Assembly: GCA_009838075.1 (NCBI GenBank)
Contig: VXSG01000003.1
Span: 1 to 56,185 of the forward strand
Direction of reading: 5' to 3'
Source of the DNA: Boseongicola sp. SB0665_bin_10
GTDB lineage: Bacteria > Pseudomonadota > Alphaproteobacteria > Rhodobacterales > Rhodobacteraceae
Length of the DNA stretch: 56,185 nt
Below are positions 28,642-37,740 of this stretch, piece by piece. Both the position numbers and the translations under genes were made by a program. A model generated the notes under the pieces. That model saw nothing but the letters and a program-made list of their open reading frames with translations, searched no databases and had not been told where the DNA came from. Each line of letters starts with the position of its first letter. Position 1 is the first letter of the stretch.

Positions 28642-29427
28642 TCAGATCGGAACGGTGCTGAACGCGTTCGTGTAGTCGTGCATGTGCACGGTCACCTGTT
28701 CGTCGGAAAGGAGAACAATGCCGTATGCAGGCGGCTCCCGGGTGCCAAGAACCGGGTCCTTTGCACCGCCGAGACCGAGCGCGACCTGATGGTTCGTCCC
28801 GCGCATGCACGAATAGGGGATTCCGCGCCATGTGCCCCAGACCGGCCGGTGGAGATGGCCGAAGAAAAGGTGCCGAATGCGCGGAGCGTGCGGGGACAGC
28901 AAGGCGTGGAAGGCGTCGCCATCGGCAAGCCTGATGTCGTCCATGCCTGACATTCCCACCGGAAAGGGCGGATGGTGCATGAACAGGAAGACCGGTTCCG
29001 CATCGCGCGCCAGTTCCGCACGCAGCCATCCCTGCCGCGCAGGACAGTATTCGCCGGCGACAGATCCGGGAACATGCGTGTCGAGAAACAGGCATCGACC
29101 GAACGGCGTTGCGACGCTGGACTGGACGAATCCTTCAGTGTCCCGGGGCAAGTCGCGAAAGACCCGGACGAGTTCATCCGTGTCGTCGTGATTGCCGACC
29201 AGGAGGTGAAACGGCATTTCGAGACGCTGGATCTCGGTGCCGAAGGTTTCATAGCTGGCGGCATCCCCCGAATCCGACAGGTCGCCCGTCACGACAACAA
29301 AGGCCGCATCGCCGTGTTCGGCATTGATCGAGTCCACCGCCGTCCGCAGCCGAGCCCCGGGACAGAGGTCGGCCAGGGCGGCATTGCCTGCAACGACGTG
29401 GGTGTCGGTGAGATGGACGATCTTCAT
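28642..29427 (-). CDS. Class III phosphodiesterase-like metallophosphoesterase
   Basis: 261 residues. The two-metal site motifs occur in order: DTH at residues 8-10, GDLSDSGD near 53, GNHDD near 85, MHHPPF near 165 and GHLHRP near 205. This order is that of the CpdA-like 3',5'-cyclic nucleotide phosphodiesterase group and of glycerophosphodiesterases GpdQ. The ATG at 29427 has GGAGGAGG seven bases upstream and begins MKIVHLTDTH; the longer frame upstream has no similarity. Cyclic AMP is one candidate substrate, not proven by sequence. Confidence 0.87.
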   Translation of the reverse strand: MKIVHLTDTHVVAGNAALADLCPGARLRTAVDSINAEHGDAAFVVVTGDLSDSGDAASYETFGTEIQRLEMPFHLLVGNHDDTDELVRVFRDLPRDTEGFVQSSVATPFGRCLFLDTHVPGSVAGEYCPARQGWLRAELARDAEPVFLFMHHPPFPVGMSGMDDIRLADGDAFHALLSPHAPRIRHLFFGHLHRPVWGTWRGIPYSCMRGTNHQVALGLGGAKDPVLGTREPPAYGIVLLSDEQVTVHMHDYTNAFSTVPI

Positions 29428-29656
29428 GAGGCGCCTCCTCCCGAGCGAATTCCCGCTCCACGTGTTCTCAATCGCGCGTGTCCGGGGCAAGGGCAAGGCC
29501 GGCATCCTGTGCAGCCCATGCAATGTTCGCGAACGCGGAACCGGCGCTCCCGGGCACGGCGGCGCCATGGAGGCCTGGAAGCCCGGAGCCGCGGAGAACG
29601 GCCTGTCCGGCAGCGAGCCACTGGCAATCCCCTTCGCGCCCATGTACAGGGTCCCA

Positions 29657-30139
29657 ATGCGCGTTCTGATCCTCCTCCTCCTGCTGTCAGGAACGGCCCA
29701 AGCGCAGGACCGCTATTTCGGGCTCGTCATGGGCTCTTTGCATGTCGGCAACGACAACCTGAACAACTTCAATCCCGGCCTGAGCTACGGCAGGCGCTGG
29801 GAGCGTCGGCCCGGCACGGAATGGCATCTTGAGGGCGGCGTCTTCCACAACAGCTATGACGAGGTGTCGCCGTTCGTGCTTGTCGGGATCTCGACTCACC
29901 TCATCACGCTTGGCCGGGCTGAAATCCGCGGAGGGGTCGGCACCGGCATCGGGTATTACCGGACGCTGGCCGAGGACCTGAAGGATGACTACGGCATTCC
30001 GAACATCGGCGGCTATCTGCCACTGGCGACAGCGACGCTTTCGGCACGCCTGGGCGGCACCGATTTCCGGTTGACCACGGTCCCCCCGGACAGGGACACC
30101 ACGGCAATCTTCAATTTCTCCGTCGCGCGCAGGTTCTGA
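29657..30139 (+). CDS. Small outer-membrane beta-barrel protein of unknown function
   Basis: 160 residues. The signal peptide is MRVLILLLLLSGTAQA with cleavage before QDRYFG. After that come alternating hydrophobic/polar strands and a terminal FNFSVARRF, the C-terminal phenylalanine signature for BAM-dependent insertion. The size fits an eight-strand barrel. The ATG at 29657 has AGGG upstream; an ATG at 29642 is in frame. I do not recognise a named family. It resembles PagP-like or small porin-like barrels only in architecture. Confidence 0.65.
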   Translation: MRVLILLLLLSGTAQAQDRYFGLVMGSLHVGNDNLNNFNPGLSYGRRWERRPGTEWHLEGGVFHNSYDEVSPFVLVGISTHLITLGRAEIRGGVGTGIGYYRTLAEDLKDDYGIPNIGGYLPLATATLSARLGGTDFRLTTVPPDRDTTAIFNFSVARRF

Positions 30140-30501
30140 CGCGCAGTCTCCGCTCCGCGACCCTTTCCGCCGACACTGGACCAAGGCGTCTGCCGCTCCG
30201 CGTTGCTGCACAGTCGTCCTGAAGGGGAGAGACCGCCGAGCCGGCTCGCCGTTTCGCGACCCCGGCCAGGTCAATGCAGATCCGGTCCCGTCGACGCCGG
30301 CATCGGCGATTCCTCTTGGCGAAGCCGGATCAGCGCCGCATCCGGACGTGGTGCCCGTCGCGCCCCTCCGGAGCGACTCGAACTGGCGCGACCGGGTTCC
30401 GTTGGCATTGGACGAACGTCCCCGGGCGACGACAAGCGCACTGGCGAAAGCGCGGGAATTCGCCTAAGTCCGGGCAGGCAGATCTTGAAGGGCGCCCATT
30501 C
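30140..30501. other. Intergenic region with no recognised gene
   Basis: 362 bases upstream of era. No reading frame here has known motifs. rnc and lepB, which often precede era, are absent. The last bases hold the GAAGGG ribosome binding site. Confidence 0.45.
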
Positions 30502-31410
30502 ATGTCCACGCGCTCCGGCTTTGTGGCTCTGATCGGGGAACCGAATGCCGGCAAGTCAACCTTGTTGAACCGCATGGTCGGGGCGGACGTCTCGATCGTC
30601 ACCCACAAGGTTCAGACGACACGAACGCGCATTCGCGGCATCGTGATCGAGGGGAATGCGCAGATCGTCCTGGTTGACACGCCCGGACTCTTTCAGCCAC
30701 GGCGGCGCCTGGACCGCGCCATGGTCACCGCCGCGTGGGGCGGGGCGGCGGATGCCGACCTCGTCGTGCTTCTGGTCGAGGCGCATCGCGGCGTGACCAG
30801 GGACATGGCGGCGATCCTGGACACTCTCCGGAAGGGCTCGGGTCGCGCACCGGTTGCGCTTGCAATCAACAAGATCGATCGAGTCAAGCGGACCGCGCTA
30901 CTGTCCCTTGCAGAGGAAATGAACGGCAGTTTCCCTTTTGCACGCTCCTTCATGATCTCCGCAAGGAACGGCGATGGCGTTGACGACTTGCGCCGCTGGA
31001 TGGCCGACGGGCTGCCGGAAGGTCCATGGCTCTACCCCGATGACCAGGTCGCGGACATGCCGCTGCGGATGATCGCCGCGGAAATGACGCGCAAGGCCCT
31101 TACGCTGCGCCTGCACCAGGAACTGCCTTACCAGCTGACAGTCGAAACCGGGTCGTGGGACACGGACCCGGACGGGACCGTCCGGATCGGCCAGGTGATC
31201 TATGTCGCCCGCGACGGCCACAAGGGCATCGTGCTTGGCAAGAAGGGCGAGATGATCAAGGTGGTCGGGCAGTTGGCCCGGCGGGAAATCGCGGAATTCC
31301 TGGACTGCAAGGTCCATCTGTTCCTGACCGTAAAGGTGCGCGGCAACTGGCTGGACGAGCCGAAGCGCTTCCGGGAGATGGGCCTCGAGTTTCCGGACGA
31401 CACGCCATGA
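30502..31410 (+). CDS. era: GTPase Era, ribosome assembly factor
   Basis: 302 residues. GTP-binding motifs are GEPNAGKST (residues 9-17), the T of switch I in TTRTR, DTPG near 60 and NKID near 122. The C-terminal KH domain has VARDGHKGIVLGKKGEMIK near 240. Era binds the 3' end of 16S rRNA and gates 30S maturation. The ATG at 30502 has GAAGGG upstream. It overlaps the next gene by four bases. Confidence 0.96.
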   Translation: MSTRSGFVALIGEPNAGKSTLLNRMVGADVSIVTHKVQTTRTRIRGIVIEGNAQIVLVDTPGLFQPRRRLDRAMVTAAWGGAADADLVVLLVEAHRGVTRDMAAILDTLRKGSGRAPVALAINKIDRVKRTALLSLAEEMNGSFPFARSFMISARNGDGVDDLRRWMADGLPEGPWLYPDDQVADMPLRMIAAEMTRKALTLRLHQELPYQLTVETGSWDTDPDGTVRIGQVIYVARDGHKGIVLGKKGEMIKVVGQLARREIAEFLDCKVHLFLTVKVRGNWLDEPKRFREMGLEFPDDTP

Positions 31411-31736
31411 CGCGCCTGACCTCGGAAATCTGGATTGCCGCCTACCTGACGCGCCTGAGACTCGCGGCGATTCCCGCATTCATCGTGCGGAAGGGCGACG
31501 CAACGGCGGGCGCGGTGCTCGTGAAACTCAACACGCTCGACGGGTCGGCAACCTGCTACCAGCGTTCCTTCGACCTTGTCAGCGGCGAGCGGCAATGGGT
31601 CGTTCTTGCCGATGGCCCGGAAGCGGAGGTCGACCGGAAGGTCGCGCGGCAACGCGAGTTCGATCCCGACATTTGGGTGATCGAAGTCGAGGACCGGACC
31701 GGACGGCACATGCTCGACGCGCCGGGCCTGACCTGA
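31407..31736 (+). CDS. DUF1491 family protein
   Basis: 109 residues. It has the family pattern W--AYL-RL, then IPAFIVRKGDATAGAVLVKLN, a central C-YQRSF and the C-terminal DPDIWVIEVEDRTGRH. No function is assigned. ATGA overlaps the era stop, so it is coupled to era, as in other alphaproteobacteria; there recO usually follows, but here it does not. Confidence 0.87.
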   Translation: MTRLTSEIWIAAYLTRLRLAAIPAFIVRKGDATAGAVLVKLNTLDGSATCYQRSFDLVSGERQWVVLADGPEAEVDRKVARQREFDPDIWVIEVEDRTGRHMLDAPGLT

Positions 31737-31829
31737 ACGACACGGCACGCGACTGCGCCATCGGCAGCGCGCTTGGATCCCGTTCGAGTTGCGAATGCGC
31801 CTTGAGAGGCGGGCACGCGACAGTGCCGC

Positions 31830-32468
31830 TCAGTCGATCCCGGCAAGGAGATCAAGGACCGAGGGACCGATGTCGGAAACGATGAGCTTCACGCCGTCCC
31901 GATTCGGATGCATGCCGTCGGGCTGCATGTACGCCTCGAGCGCGGCGGCCCGGTCTCCAAGCGCTGCCAGCGCGCCAAGAAAGTCAGGGTGGTACAGCGT
32001 TCCGTGCCTGGCGGCCAGCTCCGGGTAAATCGCGTCGAAGGCGGCCTTGTACTCCGGACCGTAGTTCGGAAGCGCGTCCAGCCCAACCAGCAGCACCGGA
32101 ACGCCTTGCCGTCCCGCCTCGGTCAGGATGCCGTCAAGATTTGCCCGGGCGACCCCGGGGGCGATGCCGCGGAGCATGTCGTTTGCACCCAGCGCCACGA
32201 TCAGCGCGTCCACATCGTCGGACAATGTCCAGGCAATGCGGCTCAGGCCTCCCGCCGTCGTGTCTCCCGACACGCCCGCGTTGATCAGTTCGGCATTGGC
32301 ACCCCGCATGTCCAGCCATCGTTGCAACTGCGGCACGAAGCCGTCATCCGGCGCCAGGCCGAATCCCTGGGTCAGGCTGTCGCCAAGGGCCGCAACCGTC
32401 GCGGGCGCGGCCCATGCGGACCCGATGGAGAGAAATGTTGCAATTCCGGCGTTGCGCACCACGCGCAT
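31830..32468 (-). CDS. tesA: TesA-type SGNH arylesterase/thioesterase
   Basis: 212 residues with a signal peptide of about 20 residues (GIATFLSIGSAWA). SGNH blocks are GDSLTQG near residue 30, a block II Gly, GANDMLRG near 92 and DGMHPN near 186. E. coli TesA is a periplasmic thioesterase I/lysophospholipase L1. It is divergent from the ybbA-like gene with 34 bases between starts, exactly the tesA-ybbA-ybbP arrangement of other proteobacteria. The 93-base gap to DUF1491 has no gene. Confidence 0.9.
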   Translation of the reverse strand: MRVVRNAGIATFLSIGSAWAAPATVAALGDSLTQGFGLAPDDGFVPQLQRWLDMRGANAELINAGVSGDTTAGGLSRIAWTLSDDVDALIVALGANDMLRGIAPGVARANLDGILTEAGRQGVPVLLVGLDALPNYGPEYKAAFDAIYPELAARHGTLYHPDFLGALAALGDRAAALEAYMQPDGMHPNRDGVKLIVSDIGPSVLDLLAGID

Positions 32469-32502
32469 GACCCCATATGCCTCTCGTAACCGCCGGAACG
32501 GA

Positions 32503-33204
32503 ATGCCAATGGCCGAGACAATCCTCTCCCTGCGAGATGCACGCCTTTCGCTCGACGGCAATGCCGGACGGGTCGACATCCTGAAGGGCATCACCCTCGA
32601 CATCACGAGGGGCGAGGCGTTGGGCCTTGTCGGTCCGTCGGGGTCGGGCAAGTCATCTCTCCTCATGCTGCTCGGCGGGCTCGAACGTGCAACCGGCGGG
32701 GATGTCGCCGCGTTGGGCAACGACCTCACGGCGCTTGGCGAAGACGCCCTCGCCCGCTTTCGCAGGGAGCATATGGGCGTCGTGTTCCAGTCTTTCCACC
32801 TCATATCGACAATGACGGCGCTTGAAAACGTCGCGACACCGCTGGAACTGGCGGGCGTCGAAGACGCGTTCGACCGGGCCGCGGAGGAACTGGCCGCCAT
32901 GGGGCTGGAAGACCGCATCCATCACTATCCCTCGCAACTGTCCGGCGGCGAGCAGCAACGGGTGGCGCTCGCGCGCGCGGCCGCACCGAGACCGGACATC
33001 CTCCTTGCGGACGAGCCAACGGGCAATCTCGACGTGGCCAACGGCGAGGCAATCATGGACCTGCTCTTCGGACTGAACGACCGGCACGCTGCAACGCTCG
33101 TGCTCGTCACGCATGCGCCCGAACTCGCGGCGCGGTGCGATCGGGTCGTGCGCCTGTTCGACGGACAGCTCGCGCCGGATGACCGGCGGGCGGTGGCCGT
33201 TTGA
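32503..33204 (+). CDS. ybbA: ABC transporter ATP-binding protein, YbbA/LolD-like
   Basis: 233 residues. Walker A GPSGSGKSS, Q-loop VFQSFHLI, signature LSGGEQQRVALARA, Walker B ILLADEPTGNLD and switch VTHAPELAARC are in the order of the MacB/LolD subgroup. The ATG at 32503 is used; ATG at 32509 is equally possible. It overlaps the permease gene by four bases. The pair likely forms a mechanotransmission-type complex for lipid or lipoprotein export, inferred from the family. Confidence 0.9.
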   Translation: MPMAETILSLRDARLSLDGNAGRVDILKGITLDITRGEALGLVGPSGSGKSSLLMLLGGLERATGGDVAALGNDLTALGEDALARFRREHMGVVFQSFHLISTMTALENVATPLELAGVEDAFDRAAEELAAMGLEDRIHHYPSQLSGGEQQRVALARAAAPRPDILLADEPTGNLDVANGEAIMDLLFGLNDRHAATLVLVTHAPELAARCDRVVRLFDGQLAPDDRRAVAV

Positions 33205-35723
33205 GCCTGCGCGTTGCCAGCCGCATTGCCCGGCGGGAGCTGCGGGGCGGAATTCGCGGATTTCGCGTCTTCCTTGCCTGCCTGATCCTGGGCGTCGCCG
33301 CGATCACCGCCGTCGGAAGCGTCCGCGAGGCAATCCGCGCCGGACTGGAACGCGAGGGCGCCACGATTCTGGGCGGGGACGCGGAACTGGAACTGACCTA
33401 CAGATTTGCCGGCGAGGAAGAGCGCGCCTGGATGGACGGGGTCGCGGAAGAAGTCGCAGAGCTCGTCGACTTCCGGTCCATGGCGGTGTTTGGCCCGGGC
33501 GACACGGCTGAACGCGGCCTGACCCAGGTGAAGGCGGTGGACGATTCCTATCCGCTTCTGGGTCACGTCGGGCTGGATCCCGACATGCCGCTAGGTGCCG
33601 CCCTGGACGGCACGGACGACCTGCCGGGCGCCGTCATGGCGCCGCTGCTGATGGCTCGCCTTGGCATCGAGCCGGGCGGCCGGTTCCGCCTGGGAACCCA
33701 GGAGTTCATCCTCATGGCCGCGCTCATGCACGAGCCAGACGATGCGGGCGGGGGCTTCGGGCTGGGGCCACGCACGATCGTGCGAACCAGGGCACTCGAG
33801 AACAGCGGGCTGATCCGGGCGGGCACGCTCTTCGAAACCGAATACAAGCTCAGGCTGGACGGCGCGGCCGACCTGGATCTTCTCAGGGCCGAGGCAGACG
33901 AACTCTTCACGGGGATTCGCTGGAGGGACCGGCGAAACGGAGCCCCCGGCGTTCAGGCATTCGTCGACAGGCTTGGCACCTTCCTCGTGCTTGTCGGGCT
34001 GGCCGGGCTGGCCGTCGGCGGTGTCGGCATCTCGGCCGCGGTCACGGCCTACCTGGAACAGAAGACAGCCGTCATTGCCACGCTCAAGACCCTCGGCGCG
34101 GACGGTCGAACGATATTCCAGACATATTTCCTGCAGATCGGCGCCCTGACGGTTCTTGGCATAGTCGTCGGCATTGCCGCCGGAAGCCTGGCACCCGTGC
34201 TGCTGGCATCCGTTATCGAGGAGAGATTGCCGGTGCCCGCAGTGTTCGCGCTTCATCCCCGGCCGCTTGGCGAAGCCGCGCTCTACGGAACCCTGACGGC
34301 GCTTGTCTTCACGCTTTGGCCCCTGGCGCGCGTGGAGGAGGTGCGGGCGGCAGCGCTGTTCCGCGGGAACGGGGAGCGCCAGCGCGGGTTGCCTCGGGCT
34401 GCATGGATCGGGCTCACGCTGCTCCTTGTTGCCGGCCTTGTCTCCGTGCCTGCGGCGCTTTCCGGCCTCTGGATCCTTACGCTGTCGACGGCGGGCGGCC
34501 TGATCGGCGCCTTCGCGCTGCTGGCGCTGGCCGCACGGGGGATCCAGTTGCTGGCACGCCGCCTCGCACCTGCCGCGCGCGGGCAGAGCGCCGTGCGGCT
34601 GGCGCTCGGGGCGGTCAGCGGCCCGGGCAGCGAGGCCACGTCCGTGGTGCTGTCGCTGGGCCTGGGCCTCACCGTGCTCGCGGCGATCGGCCAGGTCGAC
34701 GCCAATCTCAGGAACGCGATCGCGCAAGACCTGCCGGAGCGCGCTCCCGCATTCTTCATGGTCGACATCCAGCCTGACCAGATGGACGGGTTTCGAACGC
34801 GCCTATTCGACAATCCTGCCGTGTCGAAGATCGAGAGCGCGCCGATGCTGCGGGGAATCATCACCGAAATCAACGGGCGACCAGCCTCGGAAACCGGCGG
34901 CGATCACTGGGTCCTGCAAGGGGACCGTGGCGTCACCTACTCGGACCGGCCGCCGGACGGGACAGTCATCACCCACGGCGAATGGTGGCCCCAAGGACTT
35001 CAAGGCGCCCCGCAAGTGAGCTTTGCCACGGAAGAGGCGCTCGAACTGGGCCTCGCCATCGGCGACGAAATCACCGTCAACATCCTTGGCCGCGACATCA
35101 CGGCCAAGGTGACGAGTTTCCGCGAGGTGGACTTTTCGACGGCCGGGATCGGGTTCGTCCTTTCGATGAACCCGGCTGCGCTGACCGGTGCACCGCACAG
35201 CTTCATCTCGACCGTCTACGCGGATCCCGCAGCGGAAGCCGAAATTCTCCGCGACGTCTCTGGCGCCTATCCCAACGTGACCGCGATCCGCGTCAGGGAC
35301 GCGATCGGCCGCGTTACGGAGATACTTGCCGGCATTGCGGCGGCAATCACCTACGGGGCCCTGGCAACGCTCCTGACGGGCATCGTCGTGCTGATCGGCG
35401 CGGTGGCCGCCGGCGCGCATGCCAGAACATATGAAGCCGCTGTCCTGAAGACGCTTGGGGCGACGCGCAGGACGATCCTGCGGAGCTTCGCCATGCGCTC
35501 CGCCTTGCTTGGGGCCGCCGCAGGCATCGTCGCGATCATCGCGGGCGGCCTCGCGGGCTGGGGGGTGATGCGCTTCGTGATGGATGTCGAGTACGGATTT
35601 GAACCGGTCTCGGCGCTCTTGATTGTCGCGGGCGGGGTCGCGGCCACGCTCGCCGCGGGACTGGTCTTTGCATGGGGACCGCTTTCCGCCCGGCCGGCAC
35701 GCGTCCTGCGCGCCCGCGAGTAG
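33201..35723 (+). CDS. ybbP: FtsX-domain ABC transporter permease, YbbP-like
   Basis: 840 residues. The N-terminal RVASRIARRELRGG precedes a first membrane helix, followed by a periplasmic domain. Two FtsX membrane bundles are seen at VGISAAVTAYLEQKTAVIATLKTLGADG near 275 and AGAHARTYEAAVLKTLGATRRTILR near 740. This ten-helix layout is that of YbbP. The start is TTG at 33201 in TTGA overlapping the ATPase stop. It acts with the YbbA-like ATPase. Confidence 0.9.
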   Translation: MSLRVASRIARRELRGGIRGFRVFLACLILGVAAITAVGSVREAIRAGLEREGATILGGDAELELTYRFAGEEERAWMDGVAEEVAELVDFRSMAVFGPGDTAERGLTQVKAVDDSYPLLGHVGLDPDMPLGAALDGTDDLPGAVMAPLLMARLGIEPGGRFRLGTQEFILMAALMHEPDDAGGGFGLGPRTIVRTRALENSGLIRAGTLFETEYKLRLDGAADLDLLRAEADELFTGIRWRDRRNGAPGVQAFVDRLGTFLVLVGLAGLAVGGVGISAAVTAYLEQKTAVIATLKTLGADGRTIFQTYFLQIGALTVLGIVVGIAAGSLAPVLLASVIEERLPVPAVFALHPRPLGEAALYGTLTALVFTLWPLARVEEVRAAALFRGNGERQRGLPRAAWIGLTLLLVAGLVSVPAALSGLWILTLSTAGGLIGAFALLALAARGIQLLARRLAPAARGQSAVRLALGAVSGPGSEATSVVLSLGLGLTVLAAIGQVDANLRNAIAQDLPERAPAFFMVDIQPDQMDGFRTRLFDNPAVSKIESAPMLRGIITEINGRPASETGGDHWVLQGDRGVTYSDRPPDGTVITHGEWWPQGLQGAPQVSFATEEALELGLAIGDEITVNILGRDITAKVTSFREVDFSTAGIGFVLSMNPAALTGAPHSFISTVYADPAAEAEILRDVSGAYPNVTAIRVRDAIGRVTEILAGIAAAITYGALATLLTGIVVLIGAVAAGAHARTYEAAVLKTLGATRRTILRSFAMRSALLGAAAGIVAIIAGGLAGWGVMRFVMDVEYGFEPVSALLIVAGGVAATLAAGLVFAWGPLSARPARVLRARE

Positions 35724-35739
35724 CGCAAGTCCAGGTGCC

Positions 35740-36400
35740 GGGTCGAGCGCCGCCGCGTCCCCGAGGCCGCACAATGTCCTGCCACGTCCTCCGGCGGCCG
35801 CCCGATCAGGCCATGGGCCAGCAGATCAGCCACGTGCCGCGGATCCCGGGCGTGCGGGATGCGCGCCTGCTTCCGTGACGCGAGAATTGTCTCGTCGCTC
35901 TGCCAGGCCGCCTCCGCCTCGTCGGCGGTGACGAAGCGGAACCTCAACGCCTCTCCCGCCCTGGCTTGTGCCACCCTGGGCAGGTCGGCCAGCAGGACAG
36001 TCACGATTCGGGGATAGCCGCCCATGGTCTGGCAATCCGCCAGGAGGACACAGGGCGTGCCGTCTCCCGCCATCTGAACATCCCCCCCAATGTAGTCCGA
36101 GGCGTGGCCGAGCTGCGCGCGGGTCGCGAACGGCGCGCCGTCGTGATCAAGCCTGACCCCCTGCCTGTTGGCCCGGGGGCTGCGCACGAAGACCGCTTCC
36201 TCGAACGCCTTCAGCATGTCAGGAGCAAACAGGCCGGTCTGCGGGCTCGGCATGGGCCGGACCAGTCCGGTCCCGGCCTGCAGTTCCAGCCTCTTCAACG
36301 GCGCATCCAGCGCCGGATCGGGCGCAACGGGAACCACGTCTCCCGCCCGCAGCAACCGTCCCCGGAATGGAAACTGCCCGTCGCACGAAAGACAGCGCGT
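35740..36400 (-). pseudogene. Remnant of 5-oxoprolinase subunit C (PxpC / KipA-type)
   Basis: The minus strand reads the C-terminal half of the biotin-dependent carboxyltransferase/PxpC family: GRLLRAGDVVPV, RSPRANRQGVRLD, GDGTPCVLLADCQTMGGYPRIVTVLLADLP-VAQA, and a VTADEAEAAW tail. The first ~150 residues of the family are missing because the alpha/beta hydrolase gene lies upstream. The downstream end runs without a stop into the antisense of the permease gene for ~370 bases, so the natural stop is lost too. Subunits A and B are not present. I infer a truncated, non-functional gene. Confidence 0.75.
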
Positions 36401-36451
36401 CCGCGACCTTCGCGCACTGGCGAACACCGGCGCCGGCCGCTACAGGGGGAC

Positions 36452-37201
36452 ATGCTCAACGCAATCACGCACGGCAGTTCAACCGTACGCGCCCCGCTCC
36501 TGATCGCCCATGGGCTCTTCGGCTCGGCCAGGAACTGGGGCGTCGTTGCCAAGCGCCTGTCGGCAACCCGGCGCGTCACGGCTGTCGACATGCGCAACCA
36601 CGGAGCGAGTGCCTGGACCGACTCCCACCGCTACCCTGACATGGCGGCCGACCTTGCCGGCATCATCAGCGAACGAACCGACATCCTTGGGCACTCCATG
36701 GGCGGAAAGGCCGCGATGGCGCTTGCGCTGACCCGTCCCGAAGCTCTCCGCAAGATGGTTGTCGCCGACATCGCGCCCGTGACATACGCGCACACGCAGC
36801 AGTCCATGATTGACGCAATGCGCGCCATCGCGCTTGACCGGGTCGAAAGCCGCCGCGACGCGGACGCGCAACTGGCCGAACGGATCGAAGATGCCGGCGT
36901 GCGGGCCTTTCTCCTGCAATCGCTCAACGTGAAGGAGAGACGCTGGCGCCTGAACCTCGACGTGCTGGAGCGCGAAATGTCGCGCATCGTCGGATTCCCG
37001 GAGCTTGACGGCGTGTTCGAGGGGCCGACCCTCTTCCTGACGGGCGCCGAAAGCACCTACGTCACGGCGGCGCATCGAAGCCGAATCAGGGCGCTCTTTC
37101 CGAAAGCGCGCGTCGTCAGGATTCCGGGGGCCGGGCACTGGCTTCACGCCGACAGGCCCCGCGCATTCGAAGCGGCGGTGGCGGCTTTTCTGGACGCCTG
37201 A
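36452..37201 (+). CDS. Alpha/beta-fold hydrolase (YbfF-like esterase)
   Basis: 249 residues. The oxyanion region is LLIAHGLFGSARNW near residue 15, the nucleophile lies in ILGHSMGGKAAMALAL near 80 and the catalytic His in IPGAGHWLHADRP near 227. The pattern DMRNHGAS is typical of YbfF-like esterases. The ATG at 36452 has AGGGGGA directly upstream. Substrate is unknown. A hairpin follows six bases after the stop. Confidence 0.9.
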   Translation: MLNAITHGSSTVRAPLLIAHGLFGSARNWGVVAKRLSATRRVTAVDMRNHGASAWTDSHRYPDMAADLAGIISERTDILGHSMGGKAAMALALTRPEALRKMVVADIAPVTYAHTQQSMIDAMRAIALDRVESRRDADAQLAERIEDAGVRAFLLQSLNVKERRWRLNLDVLEREMSRIVGFPELDGVFEGPTLFLTGAESTYVTAAHRSRIRALFPKARVVRIPGAGHWLHADRPRAFEAAVAAFLDA

Positions 37202-37206
37202 CCCTG

Positions 37207-37223
37207 CGCCGGCCCGTCCGGCG
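37207..37223 (+). terminator. Hairpin after the hydrolase gene
   Basis: CGCCGG (37207-37212) and CCGGCG (37218-37223) pair around a five-base loop, starting six bases after the stop codon. Confidence 0.45.
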
Positions 37224-37289
37224 AGTGGCGGCCAGGGAACTGCGCACCCAAGGCATTGAGAAAAGTTGTTCAGTCACCGCAAGATTTGG

Positions 37290-37490
37290 TTGCATTCTAC
37301 AATATATGGGTGTAGACGCCTGCCCATAGGTGCGTAGGACGCGGATGCATCGCCTGACGCTGGCGAGGCCCGGGTATCATTGCCCGGGCTCGCTGCCTTT
37401 GCCGAACAAGCACGAGAATCAAGAAGGCGTCAGGTGCTTGGACGCGGTCCTTGCATCGTGCCGTTGCCGGCACACCCTGACGCCTTCCCC
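37290..37490. ncRNA. Candidate structured RNA with three hairpins and a three-way junction
   Basis: Several stable folds sit together. TATGGG/CCCATA pairs at 37305-37310 and 37323-37328. GCGAG-(G)-CCCGGG (37363-37374) pairs with CCCGGGCTCGC (37383-37393), 11 pairs with one bulge. An 11-base stem AAGGCGTCAGG (37424-37434) with CCTGACGCCTT (37476-37486) encloses two hairpins: GGAC-GCG-GTCC (37440-37450) and GTGCCG-TTGC-CGGCAC (37458-37473). CCTGACGC at 37353-37360 could compete for the same left arm. No protein frame with family motifs covers it. Strand is undecided and no known RNA class was recognised. Confidence 0.4.
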
Positions 37491-37740
37491 GTGCCTTTCT
37501 CCCCGAGGGGTGTCCGGCCCGGTTGTGCAGCGAACCTCGCGATTCGCCACCACGCAACGACCATGGTTCCGATGCCGTCGAAGATTGATCCGAAAACCCC
37601 TCTTCGTCTGCCCGGTCCCCGAACCCTTGCTCCCCTTCCTGGAACTGACGTCCCGATCCGATTCGCTCCGGCTCCAAAGGCCTTGCACCCGTCCACGTCC
37701 GGAGACGCCTGACGGTAAGCCAACAGTTGCAGGCCGCGCG

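Noticed and set aside
35351-36427. Treating the PxpC-like frame as an intact gene of 358 codons
   Set aside because: The front half of the family is missing and the last ~120 codons are antisense to the permease gene, so it is a remnant.
37290-37490. Identification of the hairpin cluster as SRP RNA, RNase P RNA, tmRNA or 6S RNA
   Set aside because: The diagnostic sequences of SRP RNA, RNase P RNA and tmRNA are not present, and I could not match the 6S bubble layout.
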